Positions 32,946-41,818 of a DNA stretch of 64,000 nt are shown piece after piece. Source of the DNA: Phycisphaerae bacterium (GTDB taxonomy: Bacteria; Planctomycetota; Phycisphaerae; UBA1845; Fen-1342). Within the stretch, counting starts at the first letter, position 1; every line of letters starts with the position of its first letter. A program made the translations under genes and the position numbers. Where the stretch lies: NCBI GenBank assembly GCA_030612705.1, contig JAUWNI010000005.1, positions 1-64,000 of the forward strand, written 5' to 3'. The notes beneath the pieces are model-generated. The model worked only from the letters and a program-made list of their open reading frames with translations, did no database searches and was not told the origin of the DNA.

Positions 32946-35540
32946 ATGTCTGACTCAACCAAGATTCGGCGAGCACTGATCAGCGTTTACGACAAGATCG
33001 GGATCGTCGATTTCGCCCGCGCGCTGCACGACGAGTTCGGAATCGAGATCATCTCGACCGGCGGAACGGCCAAGGCGCTAACCGACGCCGGCATTCCGGT
33101 GACGCTGGTCGAGGACGTCACCAGGTTTCCGGAGATGATGGACGGACGGGTCAAGACGCTGCACCCGAAGATCCACGCGGCAATTCTCGCCGACCGCGAC
33201 AACCCCGAGCACGTGCACCAGCTTAAAAAGCAGGGCATCGAGCCGATCGACATGGTGGTTGTGAATCTGTACCCGTTCGAAAAGACCATCGCCCAGCCTG
33301 ATTGCACGTTCGAGCAGGCGATCGAGATGATCGACATCGGCGGCCCATGCCTGCTCCGCGCCGCAGCGAAGAATCATCGGCATGTGTTGGTGCTCTCGAA
33401 CTCCGCTCAATATAGGCGAACACTTCGCTATCTGCGGAATGACGAGAAAACACCCGGTCCGGACTGGCCGCTTTGGCTGATGACGAAAGCATTTCAAGCG
33501 ACCGCCCCATACGACATCGCAATCCACAAGCACTTCGCGGAGCTGTATTGGGAAATCCCGTTTACGCCAATGGTCTTCTTGAGGTTAGGCCTATCGACCC
33601 CCACGCCCGGGAACGAATTGCGCTATGGCGAGAATCCTCATCAGCGTGCGAGCGTCTATGGCGTTACCGGTGTACGTGGCGGTGTAGTCCATGCACGCGT
33701 TTTCGGTAACGAAGACCTGTTCTCCTTCAACAACTACGCGGACGCGAGCGCGGCGATGGAGTTGTGCGCGGAACTGACGCGGGCACAGTGCGGAGGACCG
33801 GGCGGACTGAAGTCCGCGGCTCTTTACGAGGGACGTGGTTCGAACGAAGAAGAGCCTCGGGCTTCAGCCCGTCCGGTCTCACGCGACGAGGGACTTTCCA
33901 CCCCAACCCACGCAGCACCCCCCAACGAAGAGCCTTGGGCTTCAGCCCGTCCGGTTCCCCGACCGGAGCAAGCTTCGCTGCTCGCAAGCGTCTTCCAGGA
34001 GCCCGACCGCAACAGCCCCGCGTGGCTGCTGACCTGGACGACCTACGGCTCCTGGCTACCCGGAGACAAACGAGGCTTCGTAAGCCGGCGCCCGACCGAT
34101 TCCGGCGGAAGCGCCGTCAGAAACATCCCGGGAACCCCGTACGACGCCGATCAGGAGGACGCCGAGGACGCCGCCAAGGAGCGGATGAAAGGCACGCCGG
34201 TATCGCTGACTGAGGCCGAGGCGCAGACCGCCCTCGAGGCGTTCGTGGAAGCGGCAAACACACACGGCATCGCGCTCATCGCGGTCAGCATCATGTCTGA
34301 CCACGTGCATCTGTTGTGTCAAGGCGAACAGGACGGAACGAAGCTGATGCAGCTCTTCAAGGGCGTGTCCGCGCGACGCATGAGCCAGGCGCACGCGCTG
34401 CCCGACGCGCCGCGCTGGTGGACGACATCCGGATCGCGGCGCTATATCCAGAAAGGAAGCGATCCGTCGTCCGCGGTGGAGTATATTTGCGAACAGAAAG
34501 GCGCACTGTGCAATTGCTGGTTCGGGGAGCTATCGCGGATTGGGACGAGCCAAGGTCGAATGACCGGGCAGGCTGAAGCCCGCGGTTCTTCGGGCACTCC
34601 TACGACCGAACAAACCGAGACGCGGGACGTTTCACACACGAGAAAGACCGGGCGGACTGAAGTCCGCGGCTCTTCTTCGAAGAGCGGGAGCTGTGCCGTG
34701 TGCTTCATCAAGCACACCAACGCCTGTGGAGCGGCTATCGGTACCGATCCGACCGAAACCTATCGCAAGGCGTACCTGGGCGATCCCAACGCCGCCATGG
34801 GCGGGATTCTGGCGGTCAACTTCAACGTTGACGCCGAATTCGCGGCCACCGTCATGGAGACTTACCAGCGCTGGGGCAAGCCGCTCAGAGAGGCTGGGCA
34901 TCCGGCCGCGCCCGGAGCGTTCTTTATCGAGGTCTGGCTGGCACCGAGCTTCGACGAAAAAGCCGTGCGAATCATCCGCGGAGAAGCCGAGGGCAAGCCT
35001 CAGAAGGCATGGGGCAAACGCGTCCGCCTGCTTGAGGTCGGCGATATGAGCACCGAACCCGACGCGAGCGAGATGGACATCAAACGGATCGCCGGTGGCG
35101 TGCTGATGCAGGGGCGCGATCTGGTCGGTCTGAACGAAGACGAATGGAAAGTCGTCACGGAACGTCAGCCGACCGAAGCAGAGACGGCCGATCTGCGGCT
35201 GGCGTGGCTGATCTGCAAGCACACCAAGAGCAACGCGATCACGGTCTGCAAGGACGGGATGTTGCTCGGCAACGGGGCCGGGCAGATGAGCCGAGTGATG
35301 AGTTGCCGAATCGCAACTTGGCTGGCGAAGGAGAATGGGCACGAAAAGATGCTGAAGGGAGCAGTCGCGGCTTCGGACGCCTTCTTCCCCTTCCGCGACG
35401 GGCCGGACATTCTGGCCGACGCCGGTGTAACGGCGCTGATCCAGCCCGGCGGCAGCAAGCGAGATGAAGACACGATCGCCGCCTGCAACGAACGCGGCAT
35501 CGCGATGATCTTCACCGGTACGCGACACTTCAAACATTGA
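32946..35540 (+). CDS. purH: PurH with an in-frame transposase-domain insertion
   Basis: Bifunctional enzyme of the last two steps of IMP synthesis (AICAR transformylase and IMP cyclohydrolase). The start MSDSTKIRRALISVYDK is chosen; upstream frame is translated REP. Residues 1-281 hold the cyclohydrolase domain (SVYDKIGIVDFARAL, STGGTAKAL, GRVKTLHPKIHAAIL) and the start of the transformylase, ending AAMELCAELTRAQC. About 300 foreign residues (283-582) follow, carrying a RAYT domain. The native protein resumes at AVCFIKHTNACG with the catalytic Lys-His, then LMGNGAGQ-like LLGNGAGQMSR, and ends RHFKH. Total 864 residues against roughly 520-560 without it. The insertion lies just before the active-site KH loop. 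No stop or frameshift is present. Confidence 0.88.
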   Translation: MSDSTKIRRALISVYDKIGIVDFARALHDEFGIEIISTGGTAKALTDAGIPVTLVEDVTRFPEMMDGRVKTLHPKIHAAILADRDNPEHVHQLKKQGIEPIDMVVVNLYPFEKTIAQPDCTFEQAIEMIDIGGPCLLRAAAKNHRHVLVLSNSAQYRRTLRYLRNDEKTPGPDWPLWLMTKAFQATAPYDIAIHKHFAELYWEIPFTPMVFLRLGLSTPTPGNELRYGENPHQRASVYGVTGVRGGVVHARVFGNEDLFSFNNYADASAAMELCAELTRAQCGGPGGLKSAALYEGRGSNEEEPRASARPVSRDEGLSTPTHAAPPNEEPWASARPVPRPEQASLLASVFQEPDRNSPAWLLTWTTYGSWLPGDKRGFVSRRPTDSGGSAVRNIPGTPYDADQEDAEDAAKERMKGTPVSLTEAEAQTALEAFVEAANTHGIALIAVSIMSDHVHLLCQGEQDGTKLMQLFKGVSARRMSQAHALPDAPRWWTTSGSRRYIQKGSDPSSAVEYICEQKGALCNCWFGELSRIGTSQGRMTGQAEARGSSGTPTTEQTETRDVSHTRKTGRTEVRGSSSKSGSCAVCFIKHTNACGAAIGTDPTETYRKAYLGDPNAAMGGILAVNFNVDAEFAATVMETYQRWGKPLREAGHPAAPGAFFIEVWLAPSFDEKAVRIIRGEAEGKPQKAWGKRVRLLEVGDMSTEPDASEMDIKRIAGGVLMQGRDLVGLNEDEWKVVTERQPTEAETADLRLAWLICKHTKSNAITVCKDGMLLGNGAGQMSRVMSCRIATWLAKENGHEKMLKGAVAASDAFFPFRDGPDILADAGVTALIQPGGSKRDEDTIAACNERGIAMIFTGTRHFKH
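33792..34691 (+). mobile_element. RAYT (REP-associated tyrosine transposase) element lodged in purH
   Basis: About 300 codons in the purH frame. REP palindromes lie at both sides: 33797-33824, 33849-33877 and 33927-33956 on the left; 34562-34593 and 34646-34676 on the right. Between them, from about 34008 to 34525, is a Y1/RAYT domain: WLLTWTTYGSWLPGDKRG, the HUH motif HVH (34302-34310, H453 and H455 of the hybrid), VSARRMSQ, and candidate catalytic Y513 in AVEYICEQKG. The domain has no ATG of its own at a sensible place, so it would be made only as part of PurH unless a non-ATG start is used. Confidence 0.82.
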
Positions 35541-35543
35541 ATC

Positions 35544-35604
35544 GATTGGGGATTGACGATTGCGGATTGGGGATTTAGCGCGGGTCCGCGGCTCTTCGGG
35601 AACC
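35544..35604. repeat. GGGGATTGACGATT repeat and partial REP after purH
   Basis: GATTGGGGATTGACGATTGC at about 35544-35563 continues to GGATTGGGGATT, then a partial REP (GCGGGTCCGCGGCTCTTCGGG, about 35579-35599). It occupies the gap between the converging purH and sigma-factor genes. The same 20-bp family lies inside the Ser/Thr kinase gene. Confidence 0.55.
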
Positions 35605-35616
35605 ACGACAATCCCT

Positions 35617-36504
35617 TTAGAAATATTCCTTAACGTACTCTTCCAGTTTGTGTTTGGATTCTTTCTCGATTTGTCGAACGCGTTCGCGCGTCAGGCCGAC
35701 GGCTTTGCCGATCTGTTTGAGCGTCATGCGCTTGCCGTTGGTCAGACCGTAACGCATCTTGAGGACGCGGGCCTCGCGGTCGGTGATGCGCGAAAGCATT
35801 TTTGAGACAAAGTCGGCGTCGGACTTGCTGAAGACGGCGTCGTGGGGCTGGGGCGTACGTGTGTCCGGCAGCGTATCGGTGACCGAGGTGCCGTCGTCCG
35901 CGGGGGTGGACTGGGTCGGGCAGGTGCAGGCGCGGATGGCTTGCGAGATCGCCGAGGCTTTCCGTGGGGAAATATCCATATGCTCGGCCAGCTCATCGAT
36001 GGAGGGCGGCCGGCCCAGCTCTTCCTCGAGCTCCCGCAACGCCAGTCGCATATGCCCGATCTGCTCCATTAGGTAGCTCGGGATGTGGATCATCTGAGTG
36101 GCGTTCTGAACGGCGCGGCGGATAGCCTGGTCGATCCAGTAGCTGGCATAGGTGCTGAAGCGCGAGCCGACGGTCGGGTCGAAACGGTCGACGGCGTTCA
36201 TCAATCCAACGTTACCCTCCTCGACAAGGTCTTCCATCGGCAGGCCGCGGTTGCGAAAGTTCTTGGCGACGCTGATGACCAGCCGAAGGTTGGAATGGAC
36301 CATTTGATTGCGTGCTTCGGCGGCGCGGCGTTGGATCCGCTCGTGTTCGCGCAGGTCGATCTCGCCGTTGGCAAGGCGTTCCTCGGCTTTGCCGATGGCC
36401 TGGATTTTCCCGCCGAGGTCGCACTCCTGCTCGGGGGTGAGTAGATCGTATTGTTTGATCGCCTTGAGGTAATCACCCAACGCGGAATCGAGTTTAGAGG
36501 CCAT
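35617..36504 (-). CDS. Sigma-70 family RNA polymerase sigma factor
   Basis: 295 residues from MASKLDSAL. Regions in order: 1.2 (ALGDYLKAIKQYDLLTPEQE), 2 (RNQMVHSNLRLVISVAKNF, then DLVEEGNVGLMNAVDRFDP, then FSTYASYWIDQAIRRAV), 3 (HIPSYLMEQI...LGRPPSIDELAEHM) and 4 (ILT-type DREARVLKMRYGL and LKQIGKAVGLTRERVRQIE). It lacks region 1.1, so it is closer to the group 2/SigA-like alternative factors than to a full RpoD. Region 2.4/4.2 features predict -35/-10 promoters of the usual type. It converges with purH. Confidence 0.92.
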   Translation of the reverse strand: MASKLDSALGDYLKAIKQYDLLTPEQECDLGGKIQAIGKAEERLANGEIDLREHERIQRRAAEARNQMVHSNLRLVISVAKNFRNRGLPMEDLVEEGNVGLMNAVDRFDPTVGSRFSTYASYWIDQAIRRAVQNATQMIHIPSYLMEQIGHMRLALRELEEELGRPPSIDELAEHMDISPRKASAISQAIRACTCPTQSTPADDGTSVTDTLPDTRTPQPHDAVFSKSDADFVSKMLSRITDREARVLKMRYGLTNGKRMTLKQIGKAVGLTRERVRQIEKESKHKLEEYVKEYF

Positions 36505-36719
36505 ACGTTTGAATCCCCACAAGCGACGGTAATCGGATCAAGACAAACCTGGATTTAACCGTCAGCGGCGGATACATCCCACCTATTTTATCGTTTTATA
36601 GAATACCCATGTTGACTATTCCCGCACTATAGCGAAGGCGAGCGGGCAAAGCCAGCCTTTATCAGGCATACGCCCGGTATCATGTGTTCCGGGTGTGCTA
36701 ACGAAGAAGTCTTGCTTTT

Positions 36720-37328
36720 TTACCGGTCCGGGTGCTCGGGGGGAAGTGCGTCTACGTGGCGAAGCACCTGCCTGACAAGGCCACGGGGCAAGCCGACAAC
36801 GTTGGAGAAGCTGCCCTCGACGCGTTCGACGAGCCGATCGCCGACGTTTTGGATACCGTAGGCACCGGCTTTGCCACGCCAGTCGTTGCTGTCGAGATAG
36901 GCCTGGAGCTGTGCGGGATCGTCACGCATCCAGACCGTGGTGACCTCGTGCCGAAGAATTCGATGGACATCATCGGCGTGGCTAAGGACACAAACCCCTG
37001 TAATAACTTCGGTTGCGCGCCCGGCCTGGAGTTCGAGCATGCGGCGGGCGTCGTGGACGTCGCGCGGCTTGCCGAGCAACTCGCCGACGCAGACCACGAT
37101 TGTGTCGGCACCGAGGACCCAGCGACCCGGATAGAGCTCCGCGACGGCACGAGCCTTGAAGTAGGCCAAAGCCTCGGCCCAGGTGCCGGGCGTGAGCTCC
37201 CGTGGTTTGTGCCACGGCTCCGGGAGCGGGCACGGATGCACATCGAAGCGCAATCCCAGTTCGGCCAACAGCTTCCGGCGCCGGGGACTGGCGGAAGCAA
37301 GAACCAGGGGCTTATCCAACACAAACAC
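36720..37328 (-). CDS. maf: Maf-family nucleotide pyrophosphatase
   Basis: 202 residues with a GTG start (MFVLDKPLVLASASPRR). Motifs: LASASPRRRKLL (substrate/phosphate loop), LGADTIVVCVGELLGKP with catalytic Asp, and GVCVLSHAD. Maf proteins hydrolyse dTTP/UTP or related modified nucleotides and limit septation in some bacteria. The subgroup (YhdE or YceF) is not assigned. The gene stands alone, near the 5' end of LOG on the opposite strand. Confidence 0.88.
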   Translation of the reverse strand: MFVLDKPLVLASASPRRRKLLAELGLRFDVHPCPLPEPWHKPRELTPGTWAEALAYFKARAVAELYPGRWVLGADTIVVCVGELLGKPRDVHDARRMLELQAGRATEVITGVCVLSHADDVHRILRHEVTTVWMRDDPAQLQAYLDSNDWRGKAGAYGIQNVGDRLVERVEGSFSNVVGLPRGLVRQVLRHVDALPPEHPDR

Positions 37329-37579
37329 GACCCTCGGGCAACAACTAGTGCGTTTTCACTTTCTCTGTAGCGGCCGACGTAGGCTCGCGAACGGCTATCG
37401 ACAATCTACGTCGGCCGCGGGGGGCCAACGCTTCTATCATACGGCCAAGAAGACGCCGTCGGTGGCCGCGGCTCGAATATGGCACCTGAGTGTATATACT
37501 ACGAACTCCCCATAACGGATGCGTGCTATCGGGCGCGCGACACGGTAATGGATTCTTCTTGCAATGAAAGGATATTCGC

Positions 37580-38332
37580 ATGCCTGAGGGCGAGTTCACG
37601 TACCGCACGGCCGCCGAGGAAACCTGGCGGATTTTTCGGATAATTTCCGAGTTCGTCGAAGGTGTCGAAGAAATGACGCGGATCGGGCCGGCAGTGTCGA
37701 TCTTCGGCTCGTCGCGCACGCCGCCGGACGATCCGTATTACCAGAAGGCGACGGAAATAGCCGCGAAACTTGCGCAGCGCGGGTTCGCGATCATCACGGG
37801 CGGCGGCCCGGGGATCATGGAAGCGGCCAACAAGGGCGCGTATGAGGCGGGAGGCACCAGCGTGGGGCTGAATATCGCGCTGCCGCTCGAACAGGTCCCG
37901 AACTCGTACCAGAACGTCACGTTGGATTTCCATTATTTCTTCGCCCGCAAGGTGATGCTCGTGAAGTACGCGTCGGCGTTCATCTGTTTCCCGGGCGGGT
38001 TCGGAACGATGGACGAGTTCTTCGAATCAATGACGCTGATGCAGACCGGCAAGACCGATCCGATGAAGGTCATCCTGATCGGCGAGTCGTTCTGGGGACC
38101 GTTGGTCGAGTGGATCCGGGAGACGATGCTGGCCGAGCGAGAGGCGATCTCCCCAAGCGATCTCGACTTGTTCAGCGTCACCGATGATCTGGACGAGGCG
38201 GTCGAGCAGATTTGCAGCCACCACAAAGCGACGGAGACAGCGGCAAAAGCGGCGCGGCGCATGACGGCCGAGGGCACGGTCTACGGAGTACCGCCGCGCA
38301 TATCACGTATACAGCACGGCAAGCAGAGCTGA
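37580..38332 (+). CDS. LOG-family nucleotide 5'-monophosphate phosphoribohydrolase
   Basis: 250 residues of Rossmann-like LOG fold. Signature motifs are GGGPGIMEAANKGA and PGGFGTMDEFFE (the PGGxGTxxE motif) with GLNIALP between them. The family cleaves the N-glycosidic bond of AMP-type nucleotides and some members produce cytokinin. The N-terminal 40 residues (EGEFTYRTAAEETWRIFRII) are an extra helical segment typical of the longer bacterial subgroup. An AAAGGA ribosome site precedes the ATG. Confidence 0.88.
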   Translation: MPEGEFTYRTAAEETWRIFRIISEFVEGVEEMTRIGPAVSIFGSSRTPPDDPYYQKATEIAAKLAQRGFAIITGGGPGIMEAANKGAYEAGGTSVGLNIALPLEQVPNSYQNVTLDFHYFFARKVMLVKYASAFICFPGGFGTMDEFFESMTLMQTGKTDPMKVILIGESFWGPLVEWIRETMLAEREAISPSDLDLFSVTDDLDEAVEQICSHHKATETAAKAARRMTAEGTVYGVPPRISRIQHGKQS

Positions 38333-38439
38333 GGGCGCGTGCACGCAGCGGCCCAATTCATCGAGTACGCATTCGGATCAATCCATGCGCCCCGGAACAA
38401 GCCGAGCCGGGCTGTCCTCGGCCCGGACGTATGGCGTGG

Positions 38440-38530
38440 GCCCTGTATCGTCCGCCCCCCGTGGCGGACGTCGGGTAGTGAAAGATTTCCACATTCTACG
38501 GCCGGCACTGAGACCGGCCGCTACACTTTG
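38440..38530. repeat. Dispersed repeat between LOG and otsA
   Basis: The 20-mer AAAGATTTCCACATTCTACG at 38481-38500 is the exact reverse complement of 881-900 and 61762-61781. It is flanked by GTCCGCCCCCCGTGGCGGAC (38450-38469), a hairpin shared with 61744 onward, and a GGCCGGCACTGAGACCGGCC palindrome. It sits between converging genes. Confidence 0.7.
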
Positions 38531-38537
38531 ATAAAAA

Positions 38538-40079
38538 TTACTCTAGTGCTCCGTCACAGCTCAAGGATTCCGGAACGCGTACGGGCTCCGCCTGCGCCAG
38601 CGACTCCGGCGGTAACATTGCCATCAGATCGTATTCTTCCGGCGGCGCCGCAAGCTCCGCGTCCTGCTCGCTGCTGGCTTTGAGGAACATGTCCAGCCAC
38701 CAGAATACGTCGTACTTGCGGACTCCTTGCCGCAAACCGCGCATCCGCGTTCGCTGTTCTTTTTTGCCCATCAGGAAGGCGTTGTAGATCGCGTCCGCCA
38801 TCCCTTCCACATCATGCGGATTCACCAACAGGGCTCCGCGGTGCATCGTGGCGGCCGTCCCGGCAAATTCGCTCAGGATCAGCACCCCGTCGTTTTCGAT
38901 TCGGCAGGCGCAGTACTCCTTGGCGACCAGGTTCATCCCGTCACGCAGGGGGGTAACCGACATGATGTCCGCGGCGCGATAGAACGCCGTCAGATCTGTC
39001 CGGTCGAGGTTGCGAAAGATGTAATGAATCGGGATCCAGCCGGGAACGGTGAATTGGCCATTGACCTCACTGACGAGCATCTCGATCTCGGCCTTGAGAT
39101 CCTGATACTCGTCGATCGCGGTCCGGCTCGGCACGACGACCTGCACCAGCGTCATGTGCTCGCGCAGCTCCGGGTAGCGCTCGAACGCGTGGCCGAGCGC
39201 CTTGAGCCGTTCCGGGATGCCCTTGGTGTAGTCGAGCCGGTCGACGCCGAGCATCAGTGTGCGCCCCGGATATGTCTGGCGTAAGTGCAGCGTTTGCTCA
39301 GTCGTTTCCGCGCTGGCCGCCTTGTCGGCAAACTCGTCGAAATCGATGCTGATCGGGAAGACGCCGATCCGCACCTTGCGTTGCGGGGTCTTGGTGGTGA
39401 GCACTCGGCCGCGACCGCGCACCGAGATCCCCGGCATCACCGAGCTGATGCACTGGGTGAAGTTCCGCCGGTAGTTCTGCGTCTGGAAACCGAGCACGTC
39501 GAATTCGAGCAAGGCCTGCAAGACGTCGAAGCGCCAAGGCATCTTCAGAAAGATTTCCGGCGGCGGGAAGGGAATGTGCAGGAAGAAACCGATCTTCTGC
39601 TGCAAGCCCACCTCGCGCAGCTCTTTCGCGACGTGCATCAGGTGATAATCGTGCACCCAGATGAAGTCGCCGCGGTCGACGTTTTCCTTAATGATCCGGG
39701 CAAACTTACAATTCACCGCTTGATATGTTTTCCAATAGGCCGGATCGAAATTGCACCGCGTATGCAGCCCGTGGAACAGCGGCCAGACGATTTCATTCGA
39801 GAATCCATAGTAAAATTTATCACGCTCGTCGGTTGTCAGTTTCACCGGCGCAAAGTCGAAGCCCGCCGGCTCGCCCGCCGCCGTCACCATCCCGGCAAGA
39901 TCGAGACCGCCTTCCTCCCCCCCCCCGGGCCAGCCGATCCACAAGCCCCCGCGTTGGCGCAGCACGGGCGTCAACGCCGTAACCAGCCCTCCCGAACCCG
40001 GCCGCGAGCACCACCGCCCATCAGACTGTTCGATTACTACTGGAAGCCGATTCGACACCACCAGCAAACGCGCACTCAT
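38538..40079 (-). CDS. otsA: Trehalose-6-phosphate synthase
   Basis: 513 residues from [17 protein letters not shown]20 glycosyltransferase that joins UDP-glucose and glucose-6-phosphate. Seen: NRLPV near the N-terminus, the WVHDYHLM catalytic loop, IGVFPISID, the UDP-site [13 protein letters not shown], and [12 protein letters not shown]. It starts 1 base after the otsB stop on the same strand, so the two enzymes form one operon for making trehalose, usually an osmotic/stress solute. It has a 40-residue C-terminal extension of low complexity ([18 protein letters not shown]). Confidence 0.94.
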   Translation of the reverse strand: MSARLLVVSNRLPVVIEQSDGRWCSRPGSGGLVTALTPVLRQRGGLWIGWPGGGEEGGLDLAGMVTAAGEPAGFDFAPVKLTTDERDKFYYGFSNEIVWPLFHGLHTRCNFDPAYWKTYQAVNCKFARIIKENVDRGDFIWVHDYHLMHVAKELREVGLQQKIGFFLHIPFPPPEIFLKMPWRFDVLQALLEFDVLGFQTQNYRRNFTQCISSVMPGISVRGRGRVLTTKTPQRKVRIGVFPISIDFDEFADKAASAETTEQTLHLRQTYPGRTLMLGVDRLDYTKGIPERLKALGHAFERYPELREHMTLVQVVVPSRTAIDEYQDLKAEIEMLVSEVNGQFTVPGWIPIHYIFRNLDRTDLTAFYRAADIMSVTPLRDGMNLVAKEYCACRIENDGVLILSEFAGTAATMHRGALLVNPHDVEGMADAIYNAFLMGKKEQRTRMRGLRQGVRKYDVFWWLDMFLKASSEQDAELAAPPEEYDLMAMLPPESLAQAEPVRVPESLSCDGALE

Positions 40080-40080
40080 G

Positions 40081-40875
40081 TCACTCACCTTCCCTGTCGG
40101 CCACCATCCAGGCATTGAGAAAGCCGGCCCATTCCTCCGGCGGTCGCAGCCACAACTCCGCTGCCGTCTCACGATACTCGGGCCGAACCAGGATGCTCAA
40201 ACCGCGCCCGGACAATGTCTTAAATGCGTCCTCATCCGTGTAATCGTCACCCGCGTAGGCCACGACGGCGTTGTGCGGCAGCTCGCGCAGGATTTGCGCC
40301 ACCGCGTATCCTTTGTCCCGGCCTGCCGCTTGTAGTTCCAATCCTCCGTCAAATTCGTGCAATTCGACTTCAGGTTCACGCGCCAGGGGTTCCCACGCCG
40401 CCCGCACACGCGCTCGGAGTCGTGTAATCGAATCCTCGTCCAGCCCGCGCCAATGGAGTGCGATGCTCGCCGGTTTGCGTTCGCAGCGACCATTCAACCC
40501 CGCCGACTGCATCCAGCGACCGGCCTGTTCCAACGCACGTGTCACCGTCGGAGTCAGCTCAGGCTCGCAATACTCCCCGTTCGGCAACTGGCGCTCCCAG
40601 CCGTGACAGCCCCACAACTCCGGGAGCGGATCGAGTTGAAGCAGGGGGATCAGGTCGCGCAGCGCCCGTCCGCTGATCACCACCACGCGGGTTCGTCCGG
40701 AGCGGCAGATTCCCTCCAAGGAGTTACACAGCGAGGGATCCACCACGGCCTGATCGCGCTCGACACGAAACGGCGCCAGCGTGCCGTCATAATCGAGCAG
40801 CAACGCGCGCGGTCGCGAACCGGCGATCTCCTTGAAGAATCGCATCCATTCAAAATCCGTTTTTCTCGTTCTCAT
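40081..40875 (-). CDS. otsB: Trehalose-6-phosphate phosphatase
   Basis: 264 residues, HAD superfamily. Motif I DYDGTLAP (nucleophile D28, acid D30), motif II VVISGRALRDL, and motif III/IV DKGYAV...AGDDYTDEDAF, the last being typical for OtsB. It dephosphorylates the OtsA product to trehalose. It precedes otsA by one base; the otsB-otsA order is seen in many bacteria. Confidence 0.93.
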   Translation of the reverse strand: MRTRKTDFEWMRFFKEIAGSRPRALLLDYDGTLAPFRVERDQAVVDPSLCNSLEGICRSGRTRVVVISGRALRDLIPLLQLDPLPELWGCHGWERQLPNGEYCEPELTPTVTRALEQAGRWMQSAGLNGRCERKPASIALHWRGLDEDSITRLRARVRAAWEPLAREPEVELHEFDGGLELQAAGRDKGYAVAQILRELPHNAVVAYAGDDYTDEDAFKTLSGRGLSILVRPEYRETAAELWLRPPEEWAGFLNAWMVADREGE

Positions 40876-41167
40876 TGCTCCGGTATGCCACTGGCGCTTG
40901 CGAAAGGCCCTGTAATATAATACCTGAAAATGACGACACTGGCAAATGAACGCCAGGTCGAATTAGCGAAACACCATGGCTTTTGTTCACGTAAATGCCG
41001 GAGGTAAGGGAGTTTGTGCGCTTGGAAAGCCTGTGTGACGATGTGGGCGCAGCAGAGAAGCCGACGTTGCGTCGGCTTCGTCCTGCCGCCCTGGGGCGGC
41101 ATAGATTGTTGTACCAGGCGCTCCCCGCGGGGCGCGCCTGGCGAAGAGCAGACTAACCCTGGCTCGA
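40876..41167. repeat. Hairpins in the otsB-pseudopilin gap
   Basis: A perfect 10-bp stem GAAGCCGACG/CGTCGGCTTC (41057-41066 with 41070-41079, loop 3), then a nested palindrome at 41115-41142 (CCAGGCGC...GCGCCTGG with CCCCGCGGGG inside). It lies downstream of the pseudopilin gene stop on the minus strand. There is no T-run, so a terminator role is possible but weak. No gene is seen. Confidence 0.5.
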
Positions 41168-41662
41168 CTAGTACGTGTTGTACGCCTTGCCGTTCTGGTC
41201 CGTCACATTTGTGTTCGCGATGAACACGCCGGTGTTCGGATTGTAGATCCAACCACCGTTATCAGCCGCCACCGTCGGCGGACTGTTGACGGCATCGAAC
41301 GCGACGGTGGTCGGGTTGGTCTGGTCGCCGACCGGGCAGGGCGGAATCGCCATCAGGTACGGGCCGTACGGGTGGGCGGCATCCTTGGTGGCAACGACGC
41401 CGCCGGAAGCGTCGGAGTACTGTGTAAGCTGCCCGAGGAAACCGGCCTGCGTCGGATACGAGCTGCTGTGCTCGGCCGAGTAGAGGTTGATGGCGTTGCG
41501 GATGATGGCCAGATTGCCGGCCAGGGCCGAGTCTCCCGCACCGGCGGTGCCCCGACTGAGCCGCGGAATCGCCATCGCGGCGATGATGCCGATAATCACA
41601 ATCACCACCACCAATTCGACCAGCGAAAACGCTGCACTACGACTTCTGCTGTTGGTTTTCAT
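41168..41662 (-). CDS. Type II secretion/type IV pilus pseudopilin (GspG-like)
   Basis: 164 residues. Short basic leader, then the prepilin processing and methylation site (AAFSLVELVVVIVIIGIIAAMAIPRL) with the invariant Glu at position +5 of the mature protein, an amphipathic N-terminal helix and a C-terminal globular domain rich in Gly, Asn and Thr. It is the last gene of the long minus-strand run of secretion genes, and would be the structural subunit moved by the GspE/GspF motor. GspG- and PilA-type roles cannot be separated by eye. Confidence 0.85.
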   Translation of the reverse strand: MKTNSRSRSAAFSLVELVVVIVIIGIIAAMAIPRLSRGTAGAGDSALAGNLAIIRNAINLYSAEHSSSYPTQAGFLGQLTQYSDASGGVVATKDAAHPYGPYLMAIPPCPVGDQTNPTTVAFDAVNSPPTVAADNGGWIYNPNTGVFIANTNVTDQNGKAYNTY

Positions 41663-41818
41663 GGGCTGCTCTCCAGTACAACAATCGTTATCCTAAGGAA
41701 TCCGGCCGCCAACGACCTGTTAACTATATTGGCACCGGTCTTTCCGACATTCTTTCATCGTCAATCCGCAATCCCGGCTTTAGTACTGACGATTGCCTAA
41801 TGTCAATTGTATCCGTCA

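Noticed and set aside
33792-34691. The purH insert as an intein
   Set aside because: Cys at the left junction and a Cys near the right junction hinted at splicing, but there is no Hint-type block (no TxxH, no HN before the right Cys), and the insert has REP palindromes and a RAYT domain.
41057-41079. Hairpin after the pseudopilin gene as an intrinsic terminator
   Set aside because: The stem is perfect but no U-run follows in either direction.
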